This document shows positions 1 through 7,793 of a DNA stretch of 60,769 nt, in pieces; position 1 is the stretch's first letter; every line of letters starts with the position of its first letter. The stretch comes from Clostridia bacterium (lineage in GTDB: Bacteria; Bacillota; Clostridia; Christensenellales; Aristaeellaceae). Below the pieces are notes generated by a model. That model did not search any database and was not told where the DNA came from. It was given only the letters and a program-made list of their open reading frames with translations. The position numbers and the translations under genes were made by a program. The stretch covers positions 1-60,769 of the forward strand of contig WQXF01000002.1 in the NCBI GenBank assembly GCA_009784985.1, read 5' to 3'.

Positions 1-1
1 C

Positions 2-265
2 CTGGGCCGGTACATGGTGATAGAGACCAAGGCCCCCGAAGGCTACATCGGCAGCGACATACGACGCAGCCTGGACATCAACGGGGAACGGGCCGTGCGC
101 ACCATTGTGGTGCCTAATCGCAGAAATGCGGGGACATCCTCCGACACCGACTTTGACGATGAGGAGATGCGCCGCAACTGGGGCATGCTCCTGGAGATGA
201 TCATGGATGTGGGTGTGCCCAATGCCGGCGCTGCCAGCCGCAATGTCGGCGATGCCCCGCAGTAA
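2..265 (+). CDS. C-terminal fragment of a Cna-B/SpaA-type surface protein
   Basis: The reading frame is open from base 2, so the gene begins outside the window and only the last 87 residues are seen. The fragment opens with YMVIETKAPEGY, the signature of the last strand of SpaA/Cna-B (prealbumin-like) domains. In pilin and adhesin subunits the Glu of this motif takes part in the intramolecular isopeptide bond. After the domain comes an acidic stretch (DFDDEE, about residues 49-54 of the fragment) and a short tail, VGVPNAGAASRNVGDAPQ. There is no LPXTG motif and no hydrophobic anchor. The tail resembles the ends of the two giant surface proteins at 26.6 and 41.3 kb (VPLAGGAVSNFGD and IPLAGGSISNFGD), so all three are probably exported and displayed by the same route. 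A hairpin follows at 294-321. Confidence 0.75.
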   Translation: MGRYMVIETKAPEGYIGSDIRRSLDINGERAVRTIVVPNRRNAGTSSDTDFDDEEMRRNWGMLLEMIMDVGVPNAGAASRNVGDAPQ

Positions 266-293
266 CAAACAAACATAAAACACAACATACCGC

Positions 294-321
294 GAGGGGA
301 GGAGCCAAAGCTCCTCCCCTC
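294..321 (+). terminator. Hairpin after the surface-protein gene
   Basis: Perfect 12-bp inverted repeat (left arm 294-305, right arm 310-321) with a CAAA loop, 29 bases after the stop codon. There is no U-tract, so it may be a weak terminator or an mRNA 3' end stabiliser. It separates the surface-protein gene from the MerR gene. Confidence 0.55.
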
Positions 322-336
322 GGCGCATCTTCCTAC

Positions 337-367
337 TTGACCTTGACGCAACGTAATCGTTTATACT
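337..367 (+). promoter_or_regulatory. MerR-type promoter with 19-bp spacer and operator
   Basis: A -35 TTGACC (337-342) and a -10 TATACT (362-367) are separated by 19 bp, two more than the optimum. MerR-family regulators act on promoters with 19-20-bp spacers by untwisting the DNA. Inside the spacer is a perfect inverted repeat AACGTAATCGTT (350-361). The downstream gene at 391 encodes a MerR/TipAS protein, so autoregulation is the natural reading. Confidence 0.7.
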
Positions 368-390
368 TGTTTTTGAGAGGAGGTGAGGAC

Positions 391-1146
391 ATGGAATACA
401 CGGTCAACAAGCTGGCGAAATTAGCTGGGGTCAGCACACGAACGCTGCGGTATTACGACGAATGTGGCTTGCTATCGCCTACCCGCGCTAGCTCCAACGG
501 GTACCGTATATACGGTGAAAGCGAAATCGACCATCTGCAGCAAATACTTTTTTACCGCGAACTTGGCATGCCGCTTAACGAAATAAAGAAAATCATGTCC
601 GCAAAGGATTTTGACGGTACGGCGGCGCTTCAAAGCCATCTTGCCGCACTGCTTGCCAAGCAAAAACAGCTGGATGTACTGATCACCAATGTCAAAAAAA
701 CCATAAGGGCAGCGAAAGGGGAAACCAATATGAATAACGAAGAAAAATTCAAAGGATTTATCCAAAAATTGGTTGATGATAATGAGCGGCAATACGGAGA
801 AGAAATCCGAGGAAAATACGGAGATGCTGTAGTCGAAGGTTCCAACACAAAAGTAAAAGGCATGACAAAAGAGCAATACGCCCGGGCGGAAAGGTTATCG
901 AATGAAGCAAATGAAACATTAAGAGCAGCCTTTGAACAGGGCGATCCCGCAGGTGAGCTTGCCCAAAAAGCCTGCGAATTTCATAAACAATGGCTCTGCT
1001 GTTTTTGGGATCAATACAACAAAGAAGCCCATCTCGGCGTTACGCAGATGTATGTGGACGATCCTCGCTTTACCGCATACTACGATAAGATCGTCGTTGG
1101 CTGTGCAGCGTTTTTGCGGGAAGCGGTAGCGATTTATTGCAAATAA
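391..1146 (+). CDS. MerR-family transcriptional regulator with TipAS ligand-binding domain
   Basis: A 251-residue protein. Residues 1-70 are a MerR winged helix-turn-helix (KLAKLAGVSTRTLRYYDE, then the GLLSPTR wing). A linker helix covers about residues 75-110. The C-terminal 130 residues match the TipAS/antibiotic-recognition fold, with features such as EQYARAERLSNEAN, FHKQWLCCFW and MYVDDPRFTAYYD. TipAS proteins bind bulky peptide antibiotics and activate resistance or efflux genes by distorting 19-bp-spacer promoters. The ATG at 391 was chosen because AGGAGGTGAGG lies just upstream; an in-frame TTG at 337 lies inside the -35 box and is rejected. No efflux gene is adjacent. The ligand and targets other than its own promoter are unknown. 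Confidence 0.9.
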   Translation: MEYTVNKLAKLAGVSTRTLRYYDECGLLSPTRASSNGYRIYGESEIDHLQQILFYRELGMPLNEIKKIMSAKDFDGTAALQSHLAALLAKQKQLDVLITNVKKTIRAAKGETNMNNEEKFKGFIQKLVDDNERQYGEEIRGKYGDAVVEGSNTKVKGMTKEQYARAERLSNEANETLRAAFEQGDPAGELAQKACEFHKQWLCCFWDQYNKEAHLGVTQMYVDDPRFTAYYDKIVVGCAAFLREAVAIYCK

Positions 1147-1158
1147 AATGCTCCTGGG

Positions 1159-1641
1159 TTACCTTGGGTTTTCCAGCGCCAACAATGCTTTTTTCCGCTC
1201 CAGCCCACCTGCAAAGCCGGTGAGTGCGCCCTTTGATCCTACCACACGGTGGCAGGGGATCATCAGGCTGATGGGGTTGCGGCCTACCGCGTTGCCCACG
1301 GCTCGGGGCGCACTGCCCAAACGGGCGGCCAACTCACCATAGGTTACGGTGTGGCCGCGGGGTATCTGCTGCAGCGCATCCCATACTTTTTGTTGAAAGG
1401 CAGTGCCCCGTGGAGCCAAAGCAGGCGGAGCGCCCGGATCATCACCGTTGAAGGTGGCATCCAGCCAAGTGCGTGCCGCTTCCAGTGCAGATGCATCGGC
1501 CTCATCGCCAGGCTCGGCAAGCCAAGCTTTTGCTTCCAAGGGAAAGTAACGTTGGTTCATAAACCACAGCCCCCAAAGCGCGCCATCCTCGGCGGCGGCC
1601 AGCATATCGCCCAAAGGCGTGGGCAAGATCCGCGCGGTCAT
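1159..1641 (-). CDS. ogt: Methylated-DNA--protein-cysteine S-methyltransferase
   Basis: A 160-residue suicide DNA-repair enzyme that moves the alkyl group from O6-alkylguanine (and O4-alkylthymine) to its own cysteine. The active-site signature IPCHRVVGSKGALTGFAGG is intact, with the acceptor Cys at residue 130. A helix-turn-helix-like segment precedes it (TVTYGELAARLGSAPRAVGN). The ATG at 1641 follows a GGAGGG ribosome-binding site; a longer reading would run into the neighbouring gene. It is the last gene of a four-gene minus-strand operon, 11 bases after the LD-carboxypeptidase stop, so it appears co-transcribed with peptidase genes. Its stop is only 12 bases from the convergent MerR gene, and no clear terminator hairpin lies between. 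Confidence 0.93.
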   Translation of the reverse strand: MTARILPTPLGDMLAAAEDGALWGLWFMNQRYFPLEAKAWLAEPGDEADASALEAARTWLDATFNGDDPGAPPALAPRGTAFQQKVWDALQQIPRGHTVTYGELAARLGSAPRAVGNAVGRNPISLMIPCHRVVGSKGALTGFAGGLERKKALLALENPR

Positions 1642-1652
1642 GGGCAGCCCTC

Positions 1653-2585
1653 CTATGCATATATCGATTGTAGAATGGTGAGCGTACCGGCGTACCCATC
1701 CACGCGGCAGCGCACGCCCATGGGCAGCGTGAGGGTGGGGCAGCGATGGCCGCAGGCTAGGCCGGTGATGGCAGGTTTGCCGCAGGGGATCATGATTTCG
1801 GCCAGCACCTGCGCCAGCGTAAGGCCAAAGTCGGGATATTCGGGTTCGCACCGGGTGAACCCGCCAAATACCACGGCGGAGCAGGCATCAAACACGCCGG
1901 CCAGCCGCAGATGGGTGAGCATACGATCCACGGCATAGGTGTACTCGCGTATTTCTTCGATAAACAGCACCTTGCCGGTCAGGTTGGGCAAGAAAGGGGT
2001 TCCGCACAGCGCGGTGATCAGCGAAAGGTTGCCGCCGATCAACGCACCCTCGGCCACGCCGGGGCATAAACAGGCGGGTGGCGGCTCATCTGGAGGGTGG
2101 GGGAGCGCCCCCAGCGGCTCCGGGCACAGCAGCGCACGCAGCAATTCCGTGCGGGAGAAGGGGTCCAGCAGCGCGTCGGAGGTGGCCATGGGCCCGTGGA
2201 GCGTGGGGAATCCGCAGTGGGCGTTGATGGCCAGGTGCAGGCCGGTGATGTCACTGAAGCCGATAAGGGGCTTGGGATGGGCCCGCAGCAAGGCATAGTC
2301 GATTTGATCCAGCAGCCGGGGCGTGCCGTACCCGCCGCGCACACAAAATAAGGCCCGGATGGAGTCGTCGGCAAACATACGATGCAGGTCATCCAGACGC
2401 AATGTGTCGTTTCCGGATAGATAGCCGTGTACTGCCCCTACGCTTTGGCCCAGCACCGGCTCAAAACCCAGCGCCTCCACACGGGCGGCTAGGGTCGCAC
2501 AATCCATGGCGGGATCGCGGATGACCCCCGACGGGCCAATTAGCCCGACCCTATCGCCCAGGCGCAGAGGAATGTTTTGACTCAT
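1653..2585 (-). CDS. LD-carboxypeptidase, peptidase family S66 (LdcA/MccF type)
   Basis: A 310-residue serine peptidase of the LdcA/MccF fold. Family members remove the terminal D-Ala from murein tetrapeptides during recycling, or cleave microcin C-like peptidyl-nucleotides. The catalytic triad is visible: Ser111 in GFSD, Glu210/211 in VLFIEEIREYTYAVDRML and His280 in GLACGHRCPT, close to the usual positions. There is no signal peptide, so it is cytoplasmic. The ATG at 2585 overlaps the TGA of the upstream M55 gene in an ATGA arrangement, showing translational coupling; an in-frame TTG two codons earlier is less likely. The context of D-peptide and acylated-peptide hydrolases favours peptidoglycan-peptide recycling over microcin immunity. 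Confidence 0.88.
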   Translation of the reverse strand: MSQNIPLRLGDRVGLIGPSGVIRDPAMDCATLAARVEALGFEPVLGQSVGAVHGYLSGNDTLRLDDLHRMFADDSIRALFCVRGGYGTPRLLDQIDYALLRAHPKPLIGFSDITGLHLAINAHCGFPTLHGPMATSDALLDPFSRTELLRALLCPEPLGALPHPPDEPPPACLCPGVAEGALIGGNLSLITALCGTPFLPNLTGKVLFIEEIREYTYAVDRMLTHLRLAGVFDACSAVVFGGFTRCEPEYPDFGLTLAQVLAEIMIPCGKPAITGLACGHRCPTLTLPMGVRCRVDGYAGTLTILQSIYA

Positions 2586-3403
2586 AGGCAAAAATGCATA
2601 AACCGCAACGCCTCGGCATAATCGGCGGTCTCAAACAACACCGAGCGAGGGCCAGTTTTGCGTGCGCCGGGATAATGGCCGCAACGCGCTGCGTCCGCAT
2701 GTTTGCGGTAGGTGATCTCCACATCAAACCGGTTAGGCAGTGGATACAGAAACGCCGATGGATTGGCAAAAGCGGCGGAAACGGCGGCTTGGGCGGCTTC
2801 GCGAATGCGATCCACCGCCTCATCCGGGTGAAAGAGGCTCAGTGTGGCATCCCCCATGCCCCGGTTTACGGGCACGGTGCGGATGTGGGGATTGACGGCC
2901 TGAATGCTTTGGCACAGGCCTTCATCACCGGTAACCAGCAGCACCGGCACACCCATCGTGGCGGCGGTGAGGCAGTTGATAAATAGCTCGGAGACCGCTT
3001 CCCCGTTGATGGTGACCAAAAAGGCCGCGTTTGTCATGGTGTGGGCCAGGGGATTGGCATCGGAACCGGCGCAACTATGATAACCGGTAAAAAACACGCC
3101 GTCAAAAGAAGAATCCAGCCCGGACACCATCATGTGGGGATCCCTAGCCCAGCCCCGCAACACCCGGGCGCCTCGGGGCAATCCCGACGGATCGATGTTC
3201 CGCGCATCGTGATGGGCATCCCGAACCAGCAGCTCTTGGACGCCCCCGTCGATGGCTCCTTGGCAGGCTGCCGCTACCTCCCTGGTCATTTGCCGCGCGA
3301 AGTACGCGTTGTCTGGTTTTGTGGGATCGGTCTCATCCCAATGGGAGATGCCGCAGGTGCCTTCGATATCGGCCGAGAGAAAGATTTTTTGCGGTTGTTT
3401 CAT
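2582..3403 (-). CDS. dppA: M55-family D-aminopeptidase (DppA-like)
   Basis: A 273-residue metallo-aminopeptidase resembling Bacillus subtilis DppA, which forms a decameric zinc enzyme that frees D-amino acids such as D-Ala from short peptides. The N terminus carries the metal-binding signature SADIEGTCGI (Asp12, Glu14). LLVRDAHHDARNI and FFTGYHSCAG supply the usual conserved His, Asp and Cys neighbourhood. VLLVTGDEGL is also typical. The ATG at 3403 is preceded by AAGGAGG and overlaps the TGA of the M20 gene by ATGA; longer readings would lie entirely inside that gene. Middle gene of the peptidase operon. Confidence 0.9.
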   Translation of the reverse strand: MKQPQKIFLSADIEGTCGISHWDETDPTKPDNAYFARQMTREVAAACQGAIDGGVQELLVRDAHHDARNIDPSGLPRGARVLRGWARDPHMMVSGLDSSFDGVFFTGYHSCAGSDANPLAHTMTNAAFLVTINGEAVSELFINCLTAATMGVPVLLVTGDEGLCQSIQAVNPHIRTVPVNRGMGDATLSLFHPDEAVDRIREAAQAAVSAAFANPSAFLYPLPNRFDVEITYRKHADAARCGHYPGARKTGPRSVLFETADYAEALRFMHFCL

Positions 3404-4587
3404 GCGTGATCCTCCTTTTCTTTTTTCGATAGCTCTGATAGCAGCTCCCATGCCAGCGTGGCTTGCATACGCGCCCCTATGGGAAGGCAAGCTTCATCTA
3501 TAGAAAACTCCCTTGCGTGGATCGGTGGGCCCAGTCCGCACCCTATGTTCCAAAATACGCCCCGCACCCGCTGCGCAAAAAAGCCAAAACTCTCTACGCC
3601 CAGGCTGGGGCGCTCTGAATGATGTACCCGCTCTGGCCCAAGGATTGCACGGCCTACTTCAAACAAACGGGCCGTGAGAGCTGCATCGTTGATCACCGGG
3701 CCATACCCTTCGGAGAGTATCGCCTCCCCCGTGCCGCCCAATACTTGGGCAATACCTTCGGTGATTTGAATCACGCGCCCCTTGAGCCGCTGGCGGGTCT
3801 CGGGCAGCAGGGTGCGCAGCGTGCCCCGTATAATCACCTGATTGCATAGAATGTTGGGGGCGGTTCCGCCTTCGATCATACACAGGGACAGCACAGCGCT
3901 GTCTAACGGAGAAGTTTCCCGGCTCACCAGGGTCTGCAACGCTGTGATTACGTGAGAGGCGATCATGATGGCGTCTACCCCCTGCTCGGGATAGGCGGCG
4001 TGCCCAGCCTTGCCCTGCAATGTGAGCGTAATGGCATCACTGGAGCCGTGGGCTACGCCTGGCCGGGCGCTCATGTGTCCGGTGGGCAGCGCCGGGGACA
4101 CATGCAGGCCCACGACCGCGTCCACCCTGGGATTTTCAAGGCAGCCCGCGGCGATCATATCCCGCGCGCCGCCGGTGGTTTCCTCCGCTGGCTCAAACAG
4201 CAGCTTTACGTTGCCAACCAAACGCTCCCTGTGGGCCATGAGCAACCGCGCCGCACCCAATTGGATGGCCATGTGGGCATCGTGCCCGCAGGCGTGCATC
4301 ACGCCGGGCCGCTCCGAACAAAAGGGTGCGTCTTCCGGTTCTGTTATGGGCAGGGCGTCCATGTCGGCACGCAGGGCCACCGTGGGGCCGGGTTGCCCGC
4401 CCCGGATTAGCCCCACCACGGCGTTGCCCGCATCGCAGGGCAAACGCTCAATGCCCAATGCCTCCAATTCCGCCAGCAGAAAAGCCTGGGTTTCGTGCTC
4501 CTGCCCGGAGAGTTCGGGGCGGCGGTGCAGCGCTCGGCGGCGTTCGATGATCCAGATGTCCAGCGCGGGATCGTCTTTTATCAGCAT
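3400..4587 (-). CDS. M20D-family amidohydrolase (hippurate/N-acyl-amino-acid hydrolase type)
   Basis: A 395-residue zinc-dependent amidohydrolase of the M20D group, which includes hippurate hydrolase, IAA-amino-acid hydrolase and N-acetyl-diaminopimelate deacetylase. Metal-binding residues are clear: HACGHDAHMA (Cys100, His102) and the catalytic Glu pair in FEPAEETTGGA (135-136). The lid domain shows GKAGHAAYPEQGVDAI and GTAPNILC. The late His of GLGPPIHAREFSIDE is present. It is the first gene of the peptidase operon, with an AAGGAGG site before the ATG and a consensus promoter at 4618-4646. The exact acyl substrate cannot be read from sequence. Its partners suggest N-acylated peptides or murein fragments. 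Confidence 0.88.
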   Translation of the reverse strand: MLIKDDPALDIWIIERRRALHRRPELSGQEHETQAFLLAELEALGIERLPCDAGNAVVGLIRGGQPGPTVALRADMDALPITEPEDAPFCSERPGVMHACGHDAHMAIQLGAARLLMAHRERLVGNVKLLFEPAEETTGGARDMIAAGCLENPRVDAVVGLHVSPALPTGHMSARPGVAHGSSDAITLTLQGKAGHAAYPEQGVDAIMIASHVITALQTLVSRETSPLDSAVLSLCMIEGGTAPNILCNQVIIRGTLRTLLPETRQRLKGRVIQITEGIAQVLGGTGEAILSEGYGPVINDAALTARLFEVGRAILGPERVHHSERPSLGVESFGFFAQRVRGVFWNIGCGLGPPIHAREFSIDEACLPIGARMQATLAWELLSELSKKEKEDHA

Positions 4588-4617
4588 GGCGGGGGCACCT
4601 CCTTGCCGTTTGCCTGT

Positions 4618-4646
4618 ATTCTACGTGGGCGGTTTGCGGTTGTCAA
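4618..4646 (-). promoter_or_regulatory. Sigma-A promoter of the peptidase operon
   Basis: On the minus strand, TTGACA (4641-4646), a 17-bp spacer and TAGAAT (4618-4623) lie 30 bases before the start codon of the M20 gene. It is divergent from the promoter of the plus-strand envelope operon. Confidence 0.75.
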
Positions 4647-4679
4647 TCCGGGCGTTGTTTTCTTTGCCATTACTTGCGG

Positions 4680-4709
4680 TTGCGCATCCCCTTCTGCTTA
4701 TGGTATCAT
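4680..4709 (+). promoter_or_regulatory. Probable promoter of the UPF0180-CvpA operon
   Basis: TTGCGC (4680-4685), an 18-bp spacer and TATCAT (4704-4709) lie about 80 bases before the UPF0180 start. The -35 is weak and the -10 is good. Confidence 0.45.
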
Positions 4710-4787
4710 GCTATGGGACACGCAACACCCCGCATGCTTTTGGTTTCCCTGCGCATACTGTAAGAAAAGCGATGCGGAGGGATGCGC

Positions 4788-5030
4788 ATGAAGGTTGCGT
4801 TTCAACAGGGACTGGAAGGAATGGCCGATAGCCTGGGCCAGATGGGTTTTGAGATGATCCCCTTGGGCCAGGAGCAAGAGACCGACGCCGTGCTCTATCA
4901 GCAGGGCATTGAGGTGGCGTTGCGTGCGCGGCCATCCAAGCGCGGCGCGTTGCTGCTCAACGTACACGGCCTGTCTACGGCAGAAACCGCCCAGGCGCTG
5001 CGCAGGCGCAGCAATACGCAGATTTTTTAG
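4788..5030 (+). CDS. UPF0180 (YkuS) family protein
   Basis: An 80-residue protein matching the small UPF0180/YkuS family of Firmicutes. The layout is typical: an initial strand MKVAFQQGLEGMADSLGQMG, a central DAVLYQQGIEVALRAR and a C-terminal NVHGLSTAETAQALRRR. The family has no established biochemical function. The second of two in-frame ATGs (4788) has the better spacing to CGGAGG at 4775-4780. It is the first gene of an apparent operon with the membrane genes at 5068 and 6194. Confidence 0.75.
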   Translation: MKVAFQQGLEGMADSLGQMGFEMIPLGQEQETDAVLYQQGIEVALRARPSKRGALLLNVHGLSTAETAQALRRRSNTQIF

Positions 5031-5067
5031 GGCGCCCTAGCGCCAGCAGGGCGTAAGGGAGGAAACC

Positions 5068-6174
5068 ATGCTCATAAAGCCCCCCCCCGCCAAATCGCCG
5101 TGGCGTGCACGGCTCATTCTTGTGGGCGTGGTGGCGGCGATTGTGGGCGTGTTTTTTTTGATCCGCGCCTTTAGCGCCACCGGCCAGGCCACGGTGCGCA
5201 TGCAAAACGTGCTGCCCTACCAGCACATCGAACCCATTGGCAACGACATACTGGTGTACGATGGCATATCGATCTTTCGTTTGGGAGCCAACGGATCCCG
5301 GCGCTGGCCCCAGGCGTTCCAAACCGGCCCAAATGCCGGGTATCACACCAGCAACAGGCATGTTGTGGCATGGTCGGGCAATCAACTGCACATATTGGAC
5401 GCCAATTCCGGCCGGGCATTGTTTAACGACCGCATGGAATCCACGGTGCAGTTTGCCCGCGCCGGCAACAACTACGTGGCCGTGTTTGTGGGCGAAAGGG
5501 ACGTGGGTTCGGTATACGTGCTGGACTACCAGGGCAGGCGCGTGGACACCGTGGAGATACGGCACACCGTGCTCATGGACATCGGATTTTTTTCTCAACC
5601 CCGGGAGATGATGTGGATACTGGGCCTGGAGGTAGACGGAACCGTGCCCACCGCCACGCTGCAAACCTTTGATCCGGGCTCGCTGGTGACCGGCAGCGCC
5701 ACCCTGGGCGAACAGCTGGTGTATCGTGTGTACTATCACAATGGGGATCTGCGCACGGTGGATACCCGGCGGATCAGCACGTACAACTATCGCATCAGGG
5801 AGACCGCCACGCCGGTGCTCATATACGGCTGGTACATGCAGGATGTGCGTGTGATCAACCGGGAGCTGTATCAGCTGCTGGTGCCCATGCCCAACGAAGA
5901 CGGCTCCATGAACTTCACCGACCTGCGCCTGATCCGCGGCAATGCCACCGACCGCGTGCTGCACCTGCCCGCATCCTGCGTGGGTGTGGTGCTGGGCAGC
6001 AGGGCGGTGTACGCCTTTGCCGGATCCAGGGTATACACCTGCCGCTACGGCGAAATCAGCTTTGTCCCCACCGATCTAAGCGTGCATGTAACCAGGGTGA
6101 TTGGCATCACCCAGGACGACCGCGCCATCGTAGCGGATAACAATGATGTGTATTTGATTCAATTACCGCATTAA
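5068..6174 (+). CDS. Membrane-anchored propeller-like protein (DUF5711-like)
   Basis: A 368-residue protein with a short cytoplasmic N terminus, one membrane helix (about residues 15-36, LILVGVVAAIVGVFFLI) and a large external part. The external part is rich in beta-propeller-like strands (NDILVYDGISIFRL, GNQLHILDANSGRALF, YVLDYQGRRVDTVEI, DDRAIVADNNDVYLIQL). It resembles the DUF5711 family often found beside CvpA genes; the function is unknown. AAGGGAGG precedes the ATG. Codons 5-7 form an uninterrupted run of nine C residues (CCC CCC CCC), a possible slippage site that would shift the frame right after the start. It lies 19 bases before cvpA. Confidence 0.7.
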   Translation: MLIKPPPAKSPWRARLILVGVVAAIVGVFFLIRAFSATGQATVRMQNVLPYQHIEPIGNDILVYDGISIFRLGANGSRRWPQAFQTGPNAGYHTSNRHVVAWSGNQLHILDANSGRALFNDRMESTVQFARAGNNYVAVFVGERDVGSVYVLDYQGRRVDTVEIRHTVLMDIGFFSQPREMMWILGLEVDGTVPTATLQTFDPGSLVTGSATLGEQLVYRVYYHNGDLRTVDTRRISTYNYRIRETATPVLIYGWYMQDVRVINRELYQLLVPMPNEDGSMNFTDLRLIRGNATDRVLHLPASCVGVVLGSRAVYAFAGSRVYTCRYGEISFVPTDLSVHVTRVIGITQDDRAIVADNNDVYLIQLPH

Positions 6175-6193
6175 CTACAACGGAGGAACGCTG

Positions 6194-6904
6194 ATGAACA
6201 TAGTTGACCTACTCATTCTGGGCGTAATCGGCGTCGGCGTGCTCTTTGGGCTGTACAAGGGTTTTGTGAATTCGGTGTTTGGGCTGTTTGGTGTGTTTTT
6301 TGCCTTGATCATCGCCTACACGGCCTATCCGCAGCTGGTAAAATCTTTGCAGGACAATGAGAGCCTGATACGCAACCTGATCCACTATTCCGACGCGTCC
6401 TCCCGCATACAGGATTTGGAGCTGTCGCAAACGCCGGTGGCCGGTATCTCCGGGCAGGCGCTGGGCGAGATCATGAACCGGGCCAACCTGCCCCAGCCTT
6501 TTGACGATTTTGTGCGCGCCAACATCCTCGATCAGGTATTTGCGCCGTTGGGCAGCTTGTATGTATCCGATTATTTAAATCAAACCCTGGTAGCGGTAAC
6601 GCTCAACATATTGTGTTTTTTGGTTTGTTTTGGGTTGGCCTATGCAGCCGTGATGCTGCTGGTGCACCTGCTGGGCTATGTGTTCCGTATGCCGGTGCTT
6701 AAGCATTTTGATTTGTTGCTGGGCGGGTTGTTTGGCGGGGTGCGGGGCGTATTATTGGTATTTGTATTTTTTGCGATTGTGCCGGTGTTGCTTACGGTGT
6801 CGCCCATTGAGCAGGTGTCGGTTGCGATTGATGAATCGCGGTTGGCGTCTACGTTTTATCAAACGAATTTGATTCAGTCGATTATGCAGGGGACGTTGTT
6901 TTAG
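6194..6904 (+). CDS. cvpA: CvpA family membrane protein
   Basis: A 236-residue protein with the CvpA/colicin V production topology. The first helix is NIVDLLILGVIGVGVLFGLYKGF, followed by LFGVFFALIIAYTAYP. A soluble insert covers about residues 50-130. Helices near residues 135-165 and 180-205 follow, the latter with FDLLLGGLFGGVRGVLLV, which holds the conserved G-x-x-x-G-x-x-x-G/R pattern of the family. GGAGG lies upstream of the ATG. CvpA-type proteins affect envelope homeostasis; the mechanism is not settled. The gene sits between a DUF5711-like anchored protein and a secreted unknown. Confidence 0.88.
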   Translation: MNIVDLLILGVIGVGVLFGLYKGFVNSVFGLFGVFFALIIAYTAYPQLVKSLQDNESLIRNLIHYSDASSRIQDLELSQTPVAGISGQALGEIMNRANLPQPFDDFVRANILDQVFAPLGSLYVSDYLNQTLVAVTLNILCFLVCFGLAYAAVMLLVHLLGYVFRMPVLKHFDLLLGGLFGGVRGVLLVFVFFAIVPVLLTVSPIEQVSVAIDESRLASTFYQTNLIQSIMQGTLF

Positions 6905-6942
6905 CGGGGGTGATAGACATACAAACGGCGGGAGGGCAACCC

Positions 6943-7776
6943 ATGAAAAAAATCGGTGCGATATCACTTTGTTTGCTTTTGTGCATGGTTTATTTGCCAC
7001 AGCCCCGCGCTAGGGCATGCATTTTTCCTGAGCCGGTGATGCGTGTTTCCGCATCAAGTGGCGGCAACGAAAAGGCGGTGAAGATTCGATCCGGGAAACC
7101 GGCTAGGGACTGGACTGAATATGCCATTACGCAAACTGCCATGCCCTTTGTAAAAGTTTTGCCCGATGGCAAGGCCAGCGTTCCGTTAACCGTTGGCATT
7201 AAATTCTATAGCGAGCACAAGCATGACGGGAAAGTAACGAGAGACCGAGAGCGCATTAATGGATTCAAAGAAGCTGCTGTTGCCGATCCTGCCGTTTCCA
7301 CCCAAAACGAGGTTCTTTATATTGCCTTGGATCTTAGCCGAACGCGGAATTTGGAATATTCCGTGCATAAACTCGTGTACGTGGGGGGAGTGGTCGAATA
7401 CGGAAACATTCGCTTTAACCACAATTGGAACGGCTACAGCATCCAAAATGATTTGACCCTTACATTGCCCGAAACACCCGGTATTACCATCGATCCCGCA
7501 TCTACGCCGGAGCATCTGATCCTCCGTTTGGCTACCGGTACGCCGCTGCCCGCTGTGACGGCTTTTAAAGCCGAACTCGCCGGCAAAAACGTACGTGTCC
7601 AAAATAGGTTAGGATTTTTTGCCCAAGGAAGGTCAAAAACATTTTTGCCGGTCAGCGACGAGGAAATCCTCGTTCAGTATCCGGAGTTGGCGGATACTTG
7701 CCTTCTTACCTTTATGGTTTTTAACAAGCGGGAGAAGACCACCCATTACGCAATAGTGGAAGGACGATGGGATTAG
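6943..7776 (+). CDS. Secreted protein of unknown function
   Basis: A 277-residue protein not recognised as any family. It begins with a standard signal peptide (MKKIGAISLCLLLCMVYLP, with cleavage probably after RARA before CIFPEP). The mature part is mostly beta-rich: VLYIALDLSRTRNLEYSVH, IRFNHNWNGYSI and NDLTLTLPE could be strands of one or two sandwich domains. No catalytic motif, anchor or repeat is visible. The ATG at 6943 has a GGGAGG site and starts the signal peptide; the in-frame ATG at 6910 would add a polar extension and is rejected. It lies 38 bases after cvpA and is probably the last gene of that operon. Its stop is 17 bases from the convergent tRNA. Confidence 0.65.
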   Translation: MKKIGAISLCLLLCMVYLPQPRARACIFPEPVMRVSASSGGNEKAVKIRSGKPARDWTEYAITQTAMPFVKVLPDGKASVPLTVGIKFYSEHKHDGKVTRDRERINGFKEAAVADPAVSTQNEVLYIALDLSRTRNLEYSVHKLVYVGGVVEYGNIRFNHNWNGYSIQNDLTLTLPETPGITIDPASTPEHLILRLATGTPLPAVTAFKAELAGKNVRVQNRLGFFAQGRSKTFLPVSDEEILVQYPELADTCLLTFMVFNKREKTTHYAIVEGRWD

Positions 7777-7793
7777 GTTTGGGACTATCCGAA

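Noticed and set aside
337-390. TTG start for the MerR gene at 337
   Set aside because: The TTG is part of the -35 box, and a strong ribosome-binding site precedes ATG 391.
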